Origin: Oligoflexus tunisiensis
GTDB taxonomy: Bacteria; Bdellovibrionota_B; Oligoflexia; Oligoflexales; Oligoflexaceae
Reading direction: 5' to 3'
Length of the DNA: 64,000 bases
Assembly: GCF_001748245.1 (NCBI RefSeq)
Contig: NZ_BDFO01000001.1
Coordinates: forward strand, 6,927,346 to 6,991,345
The stretch's first letter is position 1. Each line of letters opens with the position of its first letter. Positions 8,831-18,597 of this stretch are shown piece after piece. The translations under genes and the position numbers were made by a program. The notes below the pieces were generated by a model. That model was not told the origin of the DNA. It saw nothing but the letters and a program-made list of their open reading frames with translations, and ran no database searches.

Positions 8831-9166
8831 ATGGCTCGGGCTGTCAATCAAACCGTCGCCTGGATCGTTGCCCTGTTCCTGAGTTTGATCGTATTCGGCA
8901 TCGGTCTCGGGATCGTCTTGAGCATGAAACCCAAACATGCGGATGATCGCGACAGCAGCGCCGGAGATCATGAAATGACGCCAACTCATAACGCTTATGA
9001 GAACGATCATTACGCTCCGGATCACCCTGCTGACAGCGAGGTGGAACACGCCAAGCCAAAAATTGAGCACGAAGATCCCCATGCCAAAGATGGGCACGAT
9101 GAGGAAATGGAAATTACGCCCGAGAGTGTCAAAGCAAAGGCCGACGGGCACAGCCCCGAGCACTAA
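8831..9166 (+). CDS. Small single-pass membrane protein, His/Asp/Glu-rich tail
   Basis: 111 residues from the ATG at 8831, which follows GGAG by six bases; an ATG at 8819 is also possible. One membrane helix (VAWIVALFLSLIVFGIGLGI) is followed by an acidic, histidine-rich tail (many HxxD, EHEDPH clusters) that could bind metal. No family recognised. It lies just after the ABC-2 operon. Confidence 0.55.
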   Translation: MARAVNQTVAWIVALFLSLIVFGIGLGIVLSMKPKHADDRDSSAGDHEMTPTHNAYENDHYAPDHPADSEVEHAKPKIEHEDPHAKDGHDEEMEITPESVKAKADGHSPEH

Positions 9167-9240
9167 CTCTGTACCTCGCCCGGGCTTTCCACTATGATGG
9201 CGAGGATAATCCCCAGAACATCGGGAAGGCCGGGTCACCT

Positions 9241-9462
9241 ATGCCAGACAATAAGCCGAAGTCCAAAGATAATCTGATCGATCTCGCGGCTGAACGCCAG
9301 CGCATGCAGGGTCGCAGCGCGACGCTTCGAGGCAGGAAACTCACCAAAACCCAAAAAGGTCCCGAAAAGAAATCCAATAAATCGGTGCGCTGGTATCATT
9401 ATTTGCAGTTGATTTTGTTTCTGGCGTTGATCGCCTGGCTGATGCGGAGCTGTCGCTTCTAG
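9241..9462 (+). CDS. Small tail-anchored membrane protein
   Basis: 73 residues. A basic, hydrophilic N-terminus (SKDNLIDLAAERQRMQGR) precedes a single C-terminal hydrophobic helix (YLQLILFLALIAWLM) and RSCRF. No family recognised. Its TAG stop shares a CTAG tetranucleotide with the stop of the convergent HNH gene. Confidence 0.5.
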   Translation: MPDNKPKSKDNLIDLAAERQRMQGRSATLRGRKLTKTQKGPEKKSNKSVRWYHYLQLILFLALIAWLMRSCRF

Positions 9463-9740
9463 GTCCTGCCTTGCTGCAGAAATTCGTCCCATTCCACAGG
9501 TGTCAGACTGCGCTTTTTCTCATTGCAGGCTTTACAGGCCGGCACCAGATTGCCCGCTGTGCTGCGCCCGCCGCGACTAATTGGCACCACATGATCCATG
9601 GTGACCTGCTCACGACTGATGGGCTTAAGGCAATAATAACACTGAGTTTTCTGTATAATATTCTGCCACCAACGGGACTTTTTCAGGTCCTTGGCTTTGA
9701 GCCTTTCGCGTTGAATAAATTCATCATCGATTTCAAACAA
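9459..9740 (-). CDS. HNH endonuclease domain protein
   Basis: A 93-residue protein with a complete HNH fold. CYYC and CKAC are the two zinc-knuckle pairs, DHVVPISRGG contains the catalytic His, and NLVPACKACNEKK the Asn and second metal ligand. The TTG start at 9740 is preferred because AGGAGG lies seven bases before it; a TTG at 9779 extends the frame without such a site. Solitary HNH proteins of this size are common in bacterial chromosomes and resemble McrA-like or phage-like nucleases; the biological role is open. Confidence 0.8.
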   Translation of the reverse strand: MFEIDDEFIQRERLKAKDLKKSRWWQNIIQKTQCYYCLKPISREQVTMDHVVPISRGGRSTAGNLVPACKACNEKKRSLTPVEWDEFLQQGRT

Positions 9741-9800
9741 AGGGAATCCTCCTGCGGTTCCCTTCGTAACAGATTCCAAAAGCCGGGGCCAACCGATTTT

Positions 9801-10454
9801 TCAGCCAAGTCCCTGCATCCTATGCGGCAAACGCCGCGGCCGATGTTGCCTGCGTTGACCAGGATTCAAAGGCACCGTAAGAGGCACGCGGATGACATGA
9901 AAACCAGCCTGCCTGAGCCGCCAGCAAAACACATGATCCTCACCGTAGGTCAAATCCCGGGTAAAACCGCCGACACTTTGCCAAAGCTGGCGATGGAAGG
10001 CAAAGCCGTGATCACCAAAGGGCATGGACCAAAGCGAGGAACGACTCCGCGCCATGGAGCGGCGGCCAGGACGTGTCCCATGCGGCAACGATTCAAATGA
10101 ATGCAGCGCGTCCGGGTTGAGCAGCAAGGATTCCATAAGTTTGGCTACCGACAGGGGCGAAAGCTCGGCATCCGCCTGAAGAACCCAAATCCAATCGGTC
10201 GGAGCCGTCATGATCGCTCGATTGATCTGGTCCGCATGGTCGGCCGCACCGGTGACCACGGAGAGCGAACGATGATAAATCATGGCTGCTTCCAGATCAT
10301 CCTTCTCAAGTTCACATCCTGTATCGCTTACGGACAGGATCCACGAATGTTCAGGGGCCAACACGGCCAGCTGAGTGAGGAGTGCTTTCCAACTCTTATC
10401 ACCCGGCGCAACAGGAACCACGATACTCAATTTCAGCGCATCTGTGTGTTTCAT
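9801..10454 (-). CDS. Family 2-like glycosyltransferase
   Basis: 217 residues with a GT-A fold pattern: LSIVVPVAPGDKSW at the N-terminus, an acidic segment WVLQADAELSPLSVAKLMES in place of the DxD motif (QADAE), then GFAFHRQLWQSVGGF and YGEDHVFCWRLRQAGF, the acceptor-side ED motif of GT2 enzymes. It is shorter than most GT2 proteins and lacks membrane helices, like the TIGR04283-type group that has QDAD-like motifs. Donor and acceptor are unknown. It is divergent from acnA. Confidence 0.7.
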   Translation of the reverse strand: MKHTDALKLSIVVPVAPGDKSWKALLTQLAVLAPEHSWILSVSDTGCELEKDDLEAAMIYHRSLSVVTGAADHADQINRAIMTAPTDWIWVLQADAELSPLSVAKLMESLLLNPDALHSFESLPHGTRPGRRSMARSRSSLWSMPFGDHGFAFHRQLWQSVGGFTRDLTYGEDHVFCWRLRQAGFHVIRVPLTVPLNPGQRRQHRPRRLPHRMQGLG

Positions 10455-10611
10455 TCATTGAATTCCACGATTTGAAACTATGTTGACAGCTAATTTCTCT
10501 CACCACCTTGCCTCGGAAACGCAGGCGGGGCAACGTAACAAACTAATGCAAAAGCGGGAAAATCGCTGTATGCTCCCCTGCACATTGTTGACTCACTTTC
10601 CCGAGGTCTCC

Positions 10612-13302
10612 ATGGCGCACAAAAGACTCGATTCGTTCAGCTCCCATAAAACTCTGGTTGTGGACGGCGTTACGTATCACTACTTCAGTCTGCCTGATGC
10701 GGCAAAGAATGGACTGGGTGATATCTCCCGCCTGCCGATGACGCTCAAGGTCCTTTTGGAAAACCTGCTCCGCTATGAAGACGGCAGCATCGTGACCAAG
10801 GAAGATGTTAAAGCTCTTGAGCAGTGGCTTTCGACTAAAAAATCGCAGCATGAAATTGCCTATCACCCCGCGCGGGTCCTCATGCAGGATTTTACAGGTG
10901 TTCCCGGGGTTGTGGATCTGGCCGCCATGCGCCAGGCCATGATCGATCTGGGCGGCGACGCGAAGAAGATCAACCCATTGTCGCCGGTTGACCTTGTGAT
11001 CGACCATTCGGTGATGATCGACTACTACGGCACCCCCGATGCCTTTCAGAAAAACGTTGATCTTGAATTCGAGCGCAACGCCGAACGCTACGAATTCCTG
11101 AAGTGGGCTCAAAACTCCCTCGACAATTTCCGCGTCGTGCCGCCTGGAACCGGGATTTGCCATCAGGTGAACCTCGAATATCTGGCCAAAGTGGTCTGGA
11201 CGAAGGAAGAGGACGGTCAAAAATGGGCCTATCCGGATACCTGCGTCGGTACGGACTCGCATACCACCATGGTGAACGGCCTTGCCGTTCTGGGCTGGGG
11301 CGTCGGCGGTATCGAGGCCGAAGCCGCGATGCTGTCTCAGCCGGTGGCGATGGTTCTGCCCGAGGTCATCGGTTTCAAATTTACAGGTAAACTGAAAGAG
11401 GGCCTGACCGCCACTGACCTCGTGTTGACCGTGACCGAAAAATTGCGGAAGCTCGGCGTTGTCGAGAAGTTCGTGGAATTCTTCGGCCCCGGCCTTGATG
11501 AACTTGGTCTCGCCGACCGTGCAACGCTTGCCAACATGGCTCCCGAATACGGCGCCACCTGCGGATTCTTTCCGATTGACGATGAAACCCTGCGTTACCT
11601 CCGCTTTACCGGTCGTGATGAACACAGCGTGAAACTGGTGGAAGCCTACGCCAAGGCCCAGGGCATGTGGCGTGACAATGCGGTGGAAGCCGTTTACACC
11701 CAGGTCGTGGAGCTGGATCTCAACACCGTCGAGCCCAGCATCGCGGGCCCGTCCCGTCCACAGGATCGTATTCCCCTGAGCAAGGCCGCCAGCAATTTCC
11801 ATGAATGCCTGCCCAGGAACTTCAAGGTTGTCGAAGCGGACCTGAAGAAATGCGCGCCCGTGGAAGGTGAAAAATACACGCTGACCCACGGTGATATCGT
11901 GATCGCCTCGATCACCAGCTGCACCAACACCTCGAACCCCTCGGTTCTGATCGCGGCCGGTCTCTTGGCGAAAAAAGCCGTGGAAAAAGGCCTGCGTTCG
12001 AAGCCCTGGGTCAAAACTTCGCTGGCACCTGGATCCCAGGTTGTGAAGGACTATCTGGAAGCGGCAGGCCTGCAGCCGCATCTCGATACGCTCGGCTTTA
12101 ACATCGTCGGCTACGGCTGCACCACCTGTATCGGGAACTCTGGACCTCTGATGCCGAAAATTTCCAAGGCTGTTCAGGACAACAACCTGGTGGCCGCCGC
12201 GGTGCTGTCCGGCAACCGGAACTTCGAAGGCCGAATCAGTCCGGATGTGAAGGCCAACTACCTGGCCTCGCCTCCGCTGGTCGTGGCCTTTGCCCTGGCC
12301 GGTTCGATGACCATCGACATCACCACGGCTTCGCTCGGCAAAGGCTCCGATGGCAAGGACGTTTACCTCGCCGACATCTGGCCCAGCAATAGCGAGATTA
12401 CCAATGCGATCAGGAACTCGCTCAGCGCCACGATGTATAAACAACGCTATGCGAACGTCTTCGAAGGTCCGAAACAGTGGCAGCAGACCCCGGCTGGCAA
12501 AGGTTTGACCTTCAACTGGAATCCGAGCAGCACCTATGTGCGGCATCCCACGTACTTTGAAAACATGCCCCGTGAATCCGTGGGGCAGGACGATATCGTT
12601 GGCGCACGTGCCTTGGCGATTCTGGGCGACAGCGTGACGACCGATCACATTTCCCCCGCGGGCAATATCAAGAAGGATAGCCCGGCTGGCAAGTACTTGA
12701 TCGATCATGGCGTGACTCCGGTCGACTTCAACTCCTACGGTGCCCGCCGCGGGAACCATGAAGTGATGATGCGAGGCACCTTTGCCAACATTCGCATCAA
12801 GAACGAAATGCTGGATGGAAAGGAAGGCGGTTACACCAAATTCATTCCCACCGGCGAAGTCATGTCGATCTACGATGCCGCCATGCGTTACAAGGAAACG
12901 AAGACCCCACTCGTGGTCATCGGTGGCAAGGAATACGGGACCGGCTCCTCGCGTGACTGGGCCGCGAAAGGCACCAATCTTTTGGGTGTGCGCGCTGTGA
13001 TCACCGAAAGTTTCGAACGGATTCACCGCTCGAACCTCATCGGCATGGGCGTCCTGCCTCTCTTCTTCCTGCCCGGACAAAACCGGAAGACCTTGAACCT
13101 CACGGGCGATGAGACCTTCACTATCGAAGGCGTCCGCACCATGCGCCCAAGGCAGAACCTGAACTGCACGATTCAGCGCAAGGATGGAACCCGGGAAGTG
13201 ATCCAGGTGCAGAGCGCCATCTACAGCGAAGATGAGCTCGCCTACTTCGTGAATGGCGGAATTCTGCAGTATGTGCTGCGGCGTCTGGCCATCAACAGCT
13301 GA
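10612..13302 (+). CDS. acnA: Aconitate hydratase A
   Basis: 896 residues, the standard AcnA/IRP length. It isomerises citrate to isocitrate in the TCA cycle using a [4Fe-4S] cluster. The start at 10612 follows GAGG and matches the family N-terminus (DSFSSHKTLVVDG); the frame is open to 10480 but has no support. Cluster cysteines are in SITSCTNTSNPSV and VGYGCTTCIGNSGP. Substrate-binding GTDSHTTMVNGL and the C-terminal swivel domain (LGDSVTTDHISPAG, YGTGSSRDWAAKG) are intact. It is a single-gene unit with its own terminator. An 845-residue antisense frame is a shadow. Confidence 0.97.
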   Translation: MAHKRLDSFSSHKTLVVDGVTYHYFSLPDAAKNGLGDISRLPMTLKVLLENLLRYEDGSIVTKEDVKALEQWLSTKKSQHEIAYHPARVLMQDFTGVPGVVDLAAMRQAMIDLGGDAKKINPLSPVDLVIDHSVMIDYYGTPDAFQKNVDLEFERNAERYEFLKWAQNSLDNFRVVPPGTGICHQVNLEYLAKVVWTKEEDGQKWAYPDTCVGTDSHTTMVNGLAVLGWGVGGIEAEAAMLSQPVAMVLPEVIGFKFTGKLKEGLTATDLVLTVTEKLRKLGVVEKFVEFFGPGLDELGLADRATLANMAPEYGATCGFFPIDDETLRYLRFTGRDEHSVKLVEAYAKAQGMWRDNAVEAVYTQVVELDLNTVEPSIAGPSRPQDRIPLSKAASNFHECLPRNFKVVEADLKKCAPVEGEKYTLTHGDIVIASITSCTNTSNPSVLIAAGLLAKKAVEKGLRSKPWVKTSLAPGSQVVKDYLEAAGLQPHLDTLGFNIVGYGCTTCIGNSGPLMPKISKAVQDNNLVAAAVLSGNRNFEGRISPDVKANYLASPPLVVAFALAGSMTIDITTASLGKGSDGKDVYLADIWPSNSEITNAIRNSLSATMYKQRYANVFEGPKQWQQTPAGKGLTFNWNPSSTYVRHPTYFENMPRESVGQDDIVGARALAILGDSVTTDHISPAGNIKKDSPAGKYLIDHGVTPVDFNSYGARRGNHEVMMRGTFANIRIKNEMLDGKEGGYTKFIPTGEVMSIYDAAMRYKETKTPLVVIGGKEYGTGSSRDWAAKGTNLLGVRAVITESFERIHRSNLIGMGVLPLFFLPGQNRKTLNLTGDETFTIEGVRTMRPRQNLNCTIQRKDGTREVIQVQSAIYSEDELAYFVNGGILQYVLRRLAINS

Positions 13303-13328
13303 GCACCCTTGATTTTACCGTCATCCAG

Positions 13329-13356
13329 GCAGTTCCTCGTGGAACTGCTTTTTTTT
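13329..13356 (+). terminator. Rho-independent terminator of acnA
   Basis: GCAGTTCC-TCGT-GGAACTGC followed directly by eight Ts, 26 bases after the acnA stop. An eight-pair perfect stem with a tetraloop and U-tract is as clear as this signal gets. Confidence 0.95.
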
Positions 13357-13509
13357 GGCCCTGCCCCATCCTGCGGGAATCGCGATCATTCCCCTTCAAT
13401 TTTTCATGGGTTCCAGATGCCGGCTGCATGAAATTTGATAAGTCCTTCCCAGGAAATCCTTAAAGGATATCCGTTTCTTCCGATAAAGCTTGCGGGAGAC
13501 GAAAAGGAC

Positions 13510-16320
13510 ATGACTCGCTTTTTCATCATGCTTTTCACCATACTGACGTTCTGGACGGATCGCACGCAGGCAGACCCTGTCGTGATCGGTCCGGCGACGA
13601 ATGGTGTGTGGCTGGGCCCCCATCTTGAAATCCTGAAGGATACGCCCGAGGGTCTGGACCTTGATGATCTGCGCTCGGGAGCGCATGATGCGGATTTTTT
13701 CTCGCGGCCCCAGAATGTCCCATCTCTCGGCTATTTCAGCGGTCACAGCTACTGGGCCCGCTTCACACTCGACAACCCCAATACGGCGGCCATTGATCTT
13801 CTCCTGGCCTCACGCTATGCGACGATCGACTTTATCACCTTGTACTGGCCCGATGCGGATGGCCGCTATCAATCGCTGACTCTGGGCGACTGCGTTGCCT
13901 GGTCCAAACGCCCTGTGCAGGCGCGGAATCCGGTGTTTCCGATTACGGTGCCCCCGGGTCAGCATACTTACTACGTGCATATGAAAACCAGCACCGCGGT
14001 CCAGTTTTCCCTGGCCCTCTGGACTCCCAGGAATTTTCTTCATTTTGAAGTGAAGGAATCCAATTTTCTTGGTCTTCTCTTTGGCGTCTGTTTTGTGATG
14101 TTCTTCTATAACTTGTTTATTTCCATTAAATTCAATTCCCGCGCCTATACCGCTTATGTCACTTACATCTTCTTTTATACGATCTTTGTCGCCATCTATC
14201 ATGGCGTCATGCAGCAGTATGTATTTCCAGACATGGAAAACGGCTGGATATTCAAGGATTTCATCTTTATCACCATCGACATCATCTCCATCTGCTGCGC
14301 AACGTTCTCCATTGAATTTCTCGACCTTAAAAAAAGCGCGCCCCGGCTGTGTCGTCTCCTCAGCGTCTTCCGCGTGCTGATGGCCATCAATATCGTCAAC
14401 TGGTTGACCTTCGAGCTGGGGGCCAAGCCCTTCACACTCGGCTGTAATTTCTTTTTCTCCGTTTCGTTGATGTTCATCGGCTTCTATCGCAGCTTCTCCT
14501 ATCGACCCGCCCGCTACTATACCTTGGGCTGGACGATCTTCCTGACGAGCAATCTAATCATGCTCCTTAGCAACAATGGATTCATCAATGGGACATCGAT
14601 CGGCGCCTGGGCTCAGTTCACCGGGGCCGTGCTCGAGCTCGTCCTGCTGTCCCTGGCTCTTGGCGAACGTGTGGCGCTGATCAACCACGAGCGTCAGGAG
14701 AGTCTCATGCAGCAGCGAAATCTCCAGGCTCAACTCATTGAGTCTGAACGCGATAAGGCTGCTGTTCAGGAGGCTCTCCTGGAGGAACGTGAGCAGCATA
14801 TCCGCAGCCTCGATCGCCTCGTCTACGAGCGAACACGGGATATTCAGTCGATTCTGGCCACGATCAATCAGGGCATCCTGACCATTGGCTTGCGCGATGG
14901 CACACTTCATATCGGCTCGGAGTATTCCCATTATCTCAGCACGATCGTCTCCACCCCTGATATTTCCGATCAGGATCCCTTCGTGCTCATCTTTGGGCGC
15001 AGCCAATTGCCTTCGGAAGTGATCGATCAAATGAGGCAGGTCATCTTCAGTTGCATCGGGGATCCTGACCTCAGTTATGAGGTCAACAGCGATCTCCTGA
15101 TCCGCGATGTGATCCTGCATCAGGATGATGGCACGACGCTTTACCTTGAAATCGACTGGCTGCCTGTGCTCGGCCATGAGAACCGGATCGACAAGATGCT
15201 TGTCATCCTGCGGGACGTGACCCAGCTTCGGATTCTGCGTGAGCAGGCGCGTTCTCAGGAGAAGGAACTTCTCATCACGGGCGAGTTGACCACCCGGAAA
15301 GGGCGCAAGTTTCCGCAGTTTCATCAGCGCACGCGCCGTGAAATCGAGGATATCAGCAAAAAGGCGGCGTCCATCGATCGCCAGAGCATCCTGCGTTTTC
15401 TTCATACCCTTAAAGGTGACGCCCGGGTCTATGAACTGCGAACGCTGACCCAGTGCATCCACGAGGCGGAATCCACCGTGCTCAGCCTCGACGTCATGAG
15501 CCCGCGTGATGTGCTGGGCGTCATGACGATTATCCTGAACCTTCTGCAGCTTTATGACGAAATCTGGAGAGTGCGGCTCGGCTTTCAGCAGGATCTGACG
15601 GATCGCCCTTCCATCCCGGAGGACCTCTCCACCCGTCTTTTCCACTTTCTTGAGGATGTCATGCAGGGTGGGCCGCAATCCCTGCAGGAGCCATCCAAAC
15701 AGCTTTATCAGCAGTGGAATGAAGTGCTGGCCTGCAGTCTGGAAGCCGTGCTCCATGATCCGGTTCAGAATCTCAAGGATCTCGCCCGGGATTTGAAAAA
15801 AGCGGTGCCTCTGGTGGTCTTTCAAGGGAGGACCTGGGCCATACCTCAGGAATTTCACGCCAGGCTGAGCCAGGCCTTTGGCCACATCCTCGCCAATTCC
15901 ATGGATCATGGCATCGAGGCGCGTGATGAACGTCTCCGGAAAGGCAAGAATGAATATGGAACCATCTTCTTCACCCAGGAATATAGCGCTGGCTCGCTGC
16001 GGGTGACCTATCGCGATGATGGGCGTGGACTCAACGTTGGGGCCTTGCGTGCCAAGGCTAAAAACCGCGATGCGACGCTGCAGGAGCTGGCGGAAATGAT
16101 TTTCCAGTCGGGTCTCTCGACTTCGCAGGAGACGTCCCTGATTTCCGGCCGCGGGATCGGCATGGAGGCGGTGCGTGAACTCCTGGAAAGCCTGGGGGGC
16201 AGCATTATGATCGACGTCGGGGAACCCCACAAAGAGAATCCCGACTTTCATGACTTCGCACTGATTATAAACTTTCCGCTTCGAGAAAACGGAACCACAT
16301 TCAACGAAAAATCAGCCTGA
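13510..16320 (+). CDS. 7TM-DISM receptor fused to a CheA-like Hpt/ATPase kinase
   Basis: 936 residues from the ATG at 13510 (after AAAAGG), giving a clean signal peptide (FFIMLFTILTFWTDRTQA). Domains in order: a periplasmic 7TMR-DISMED2 beta-sandwich (about 35-185; HSYWARFTLDNP), seven membrane helices (about 190-395), a coiled coil (about 400-450), a PAS-like linker, an Hpt helix bundle with phospho-acceptor His632 in RFLHTLKGDAR, and a CheA-type HATPase (HILANSMDHGIE = N box, YRDDGRGL = G1, SGRGIGMEAV = G2). There is no DHp dimerisation domain, no CheW domain and no receiver. It may signal through a separate receiver protein not encoded nearby. The convergent neighbour begins at the next base. 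Confidence 0.85.
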   Translation: MTRFFIMLFTILTFWTDRTQADPVVIGPATNGVWLGPHLEILKDTPEGLDLDDLRSGAHDADFFSRPQNVPSLGYFSGHSYWARFTLDNPNTAAIDLLLASRYATIDFITLYWPDADGRYQSLTLGDCVAWSKRPVQARNPVFPITVPPGQHTYYVHMKTSTAVQFSLALWTPRNFLHFEVKESNFLGLLFGVCFVMFFYNLFISIKFNSRAYTAYVTYIFFYTIFVAIYHGVMQQYVFPDMENGWIFKDFIFITIDIISICCATFSIEFLDLKKSAPRLCRLLSVFRVLMAINIVNWLTFELGAKPFTLGCNFFFSVSLMFIGFYRSFSYRPARYYTLGWTIFLTSNLIMLLSNNGFINGTSIGAWAQFTGAVLELVLLSLALGERVALINHERQESLMQQRNLQAQLIESERDKAAVQEALLEEREQHIRSLDRLVYERTRDIQSILATINQGILTIGLRDGTLHIGSEYSHYLSTIVSTPDISDQDPFVLIFGRSQLPSEVIDQMRQVIFSCIGDPDLSYEVNSDLLIRDVILHQDDGTTLYLEIDWLPVLGHENRIDKMLVILRDVTQLRILREQARSQEKELLITGELTTRKGRKFPQFHQRTRREIEDISKKAASIDRQSILRFLHTLKGDARVYELRTLTQCIHEAESTVLSLDVMSPRDVLGVMTIILNLLQLYDEIWRVRLGFQQDLTDRPSIPEDLSTRLFHFLEDVMQGGPQSLQEPSKQLYQQWNEVLACSLEAVLHDPVQNLKDLARDLKKAVPLVVFQGRTWAIPQEFHARLSQAFGHILANSMDHGIEARDERLRKGKNEYGTIFFTQEYSAGSLRVTYRDDGRGLNVGALRAKAKNRDATLQELAEMIFQSGLSTSQETSLISGRGIGMEAVRELLESLGGSIMIDVGEPHKENPDFHDFALIINFPLRENGTTFNEKSA

Positions 16321-17070
16321 TTAGAACGCGAGGCCGATTTCGAGACCGACCAAAGGAAGGGCCTGCTTTTCAAAATCCTGGAGCAGATTCCGTACCTTCT
16401 CGCGCACCAGATTTTCCTGGGAAATGCGGGCCTCCTCAAGGTTGTCAGCGGCACCGATGGTGCGATCGCTCGCCTGCGAGTTCTTGACATTCACATGGGT
16501 TTCAATTCGCGATTGACCATGGAGAGGTTGCGTGGCGCCGCCGTACCAGCCCAGGAAGAGGGGACCAAACGTAAAGCGCTGGCCGACACTGGCCCGCAGG
16601 AGGTCCTGCCGGGTCTCGGTGCGCAGATCAACAGCAAAGCTGGTGTTGCTCGGCATCTCGGAATCGCTGTCTTCAAAGATCAGCGGGCTTTCCACATGAC
16701 TGCGAATCCTCACCCTTCGATGGGCCGAGGCGAGACCCACATAAAAGCTGCCGCCAAATGGATAAACCAGGGCTCCCAGTGACCACTGGGGACCAAAGTC
16801 AACGGTAAAAGGCAGGGTAAGGAAGGGACTGCGGATGGCAAAGTCCTCCTGGGACACCAGTTTCTTGCTGGGTACCCCGACCTCAACGTTGACCGGCAGG
16901 GCCCAGCTGTAGGTGCCTTGAATCGCCAGGAAGCGATTGAGGTTCAGGCTCATCACGGCGCCATTGGCCTCGGGAATACTCGTGAGCAAACCCAAATGAA
17001 AGGTTTTGTCCCCGGCCAGCAAAGGGCCGGTGAAGAAAAGAAGGATCAACCCAAGTCCCAGGCGTAGCAT
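16321..17070 (-). CDS. Exported beta-rich protein, possibly outer-membrane
   Basis: 249 residues with a signal peptide (LGLGLILLFFTGPLLAGD). The body alternates short hydrophobic beta strands (WSLGALVYPFGGSFYVGLAS, FTFGPLFLGWYGGAT), and the chain ends in LEIGLAF, an aromatic terminus typical of outer-membrane barrels. A predicted coiled segment (NLEEARISQENLVREKVRNL) precedes the last strands. No family recognised. It lies 14 bp downstream of a lipoprotein gene in one operon. Confidence 0.6.
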   Translation of the reverse strand: MLRLGLGLILLFFTGPLLAGDKTFHLGLLTSIPEANGAVMSLNLNRFLAIQGTYSWALPVNVEVGVPSKKLVSQEDFAIRSPFLTLPFTVDFGPQWSLGALVYPFGGSFYVGLASAHRRVRIRSHVESPLIFEDSDSEMPSNTSFAVDLRTETRQDLLRASVGQRFTFGPLFLGWYGGATQPLHGQSRIETHVNVKNSQASDRTIGAADNLEEARISQENLVREKVRNLLQDFEKQALPLVGLEIGLAF

Positions 17071-17084
17071 GGGGCACGCTCCGC

Positions 17085-18224
17085 TTATTTCTGATTCTGG
17101 GATGGATCATCACCATTCTGTCCCGGATCGTTCTGATCCGGAAGATCGGGCTTGGGATCAGGATCCTTGCCAGGACCTGGATTCTCTTCTGGAGGAGGCC
17201 CCTTGCCACCGTTCGTCAAGGCACATACTTCACGCTTTTCGAGATCGATGCGGAAACTGCGTGACGACGCATCCGGCATACCATAGCCGATGGTATCGAC
17301 CAGTTTGAATTGCTGGCCGTTCGGAGATTCGGGATAGAGCGCGATTCGGCGACTGTAGACAAGGCTTTCCGGTTGACCTTCCACGCGCCAGCCGTTTTTC
17401 ACTTCCAGAGCCTGCCAGGTTCTTTTTTTGGCATAACTCATCCGCAGAAAGTCCTGGGTACCTTCCGGAGCATTGTCATAGATGCCTTTGGCCACGATCG
17501 CTTCCAAATCCAGTCGCTGATTATCAGCCACCGCTTCATGGACGAACGAAAAGCGGAATGATCGCTCATCCGGACCCTGAAGATCGATGGCTTCATCCTG
17601 CTCATGAACGACCTGCATCGCGATATCGGCTTTTATGAGCTCATGGGTGTCCGTTTTTTCAAAGCTGGACGCACCATCCAGCTTCACACCCAGCTCAAAG
17701 AAGACAAGTTTGGTGACCGTATCAATGGAACCGGGAAGACTGGGATTGAGCTGCGACACATCGCTGGCTCGCAGCTTGGACAAAACTGCGGTTTCGAGCA
17801 GAGGACGGATATCGCCATACTCTTCCATTGCAAAAAGGTCCTGAGGATTGTCCAGGATCCTGCACTGACCTGGCGCCAGAGAGCCCAGGAGGCTCAGGCC
17901 ATAGTTATGCTCGGTGTGCGCATTCCGTACAACGGAATCACGAAACTGGCGGAAGAGGGAGCGGAACAGCACCCGACCTTCATCCTGATAACGTTCCAGA
18001 AAAGCGCGAGCGCCTTCCTTTTTTAATTCCTCAAGGCGGGCGAGATTATCTTCCATGGAGTTCCATGACAGGTAGAGACGCCCGGACTGATCTGCGGAGT
18101 GGGCTGCCTTGGTTTCTGATGCCTTGTCTTTTTTCCCCAGCTGGACTGTCAAACTTTTACAAGCGCCAAAAGCCAGCACGAGCGAAGGACCTAAGGTCAG
18201 AGACAGCAATAGTTTTCGAGACAT
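17085..18224 (-). CDS. Hypothetical lipoprotein with Pro/Asp-rich tail
   Basis: 379 residues. The signal peptide ends in FGAC, a serviceable though not ideal lipobox. A globular domain (about 45-335) has no motif I recognise. The last ~40 residues are low-complexity Pro, Asp, Gly and Gln, likely an extended linker. It is first in a two-gene operon with the beta-rich exported protein, suggesting both act at the outer membrane. Confidence 0.6.
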   Translation of the reverse strand: MSRKLLLSLTLGPSLVLAFGACKSLTVQLGKKDKASETKAAHSADQSGRLYLSWNSMEDNLARLEELKKEGARAFLERYQDEGRVLFRSLFRQFRDSVVRNAHTEHNYGLSLLGSLAPGQCRILDNPQDLFAMEEYGDIRPLLETAVLSKLRASDVSQLNPSLPGSIDTVTKLVFFELGVKLDGASSFEKTDTHELIKADIAMQVVHEQDEAIDLQGPDERSFRFSFVHEAVADNQRLDLEAIVAKGIYDNAPEGTQDFLRMSYAKKRTWQALEVKNGWRVEGQPESLVYSRRIALYPESPNGQQFKLVDTIGYGMPDASSRSFRIDLEKREVCALTNGGKGPPPEENPGPGKDPDPKPDLPDQNDPGQNGDDPSQNQK

Positions 18225-18551
18225 GATGAGCCCTCTCCAAAGTTAACAGACGTAAGCGATGTCTTGGGGATTTTTTCGATTCTTAAATAATGCAAAACAT
18301 TGGCCAGCAGGTCATGGCGCTCAAGGCGTTGAAGGTCTTTGATTCCGTTGGACTTTTGTGCGTTTAATGCTGCCTATGAGTAAGAATGCAGCCTCGTCTT
18401 TTGCAAATGTCGAAACTCTAAACAAAGCTGATCAGACCCAGGTCGGGTCAGGTCGTGTTGCCATGAAAAACAATGGATTAAGATCCTCCGCCTGGCAGCT
18501 TGTGCATATCAGGAGGTCGTGTGTTGTTCAGGTCGTTGGGGTGTTCAGCAG
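18225..18551. other. Intergenic region upstream of the lipoprotein operon
   Basis: 327 bases between the lipoprotein start and a minus-strand terminator. Frames here are short and lack ribosome sites. It must hold the promoter of the 18224-16321 operon, but I see no convincing -35/-10 pair. Confidence 0.4.
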
Positions 18552-18583
18552 GAGGAAAACTGAGGTGCCCCAGGAGGCACCTC
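18552..18583 (-). terminator. Terminator of the two-component operon
   Basis: Read on the minus strand: GAGGTGCC, a six-base loop, GGCACCTC, then AGTTTTCC. An eight-pair stem with a short T-run, 15 bases after the stop of the membrane-tailed winged-helix gene. Confidence 0.75.
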
Positions 18584-18597
18584 TGAATTCGGAGTTG

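Noticed and set aside
10543..13080. 845-codon open frame antisense to acnA
   Set aside because: It mirrors the codon bias of a strongly conserved gene, has His/Arg/Gly-rich nonsense content and no ribosome site.
14554..16251. 565-codon frame antisense to the DISM kinase
   Set aside because: The sense frame has Hpt and ATPase motifs; the antisense has none.
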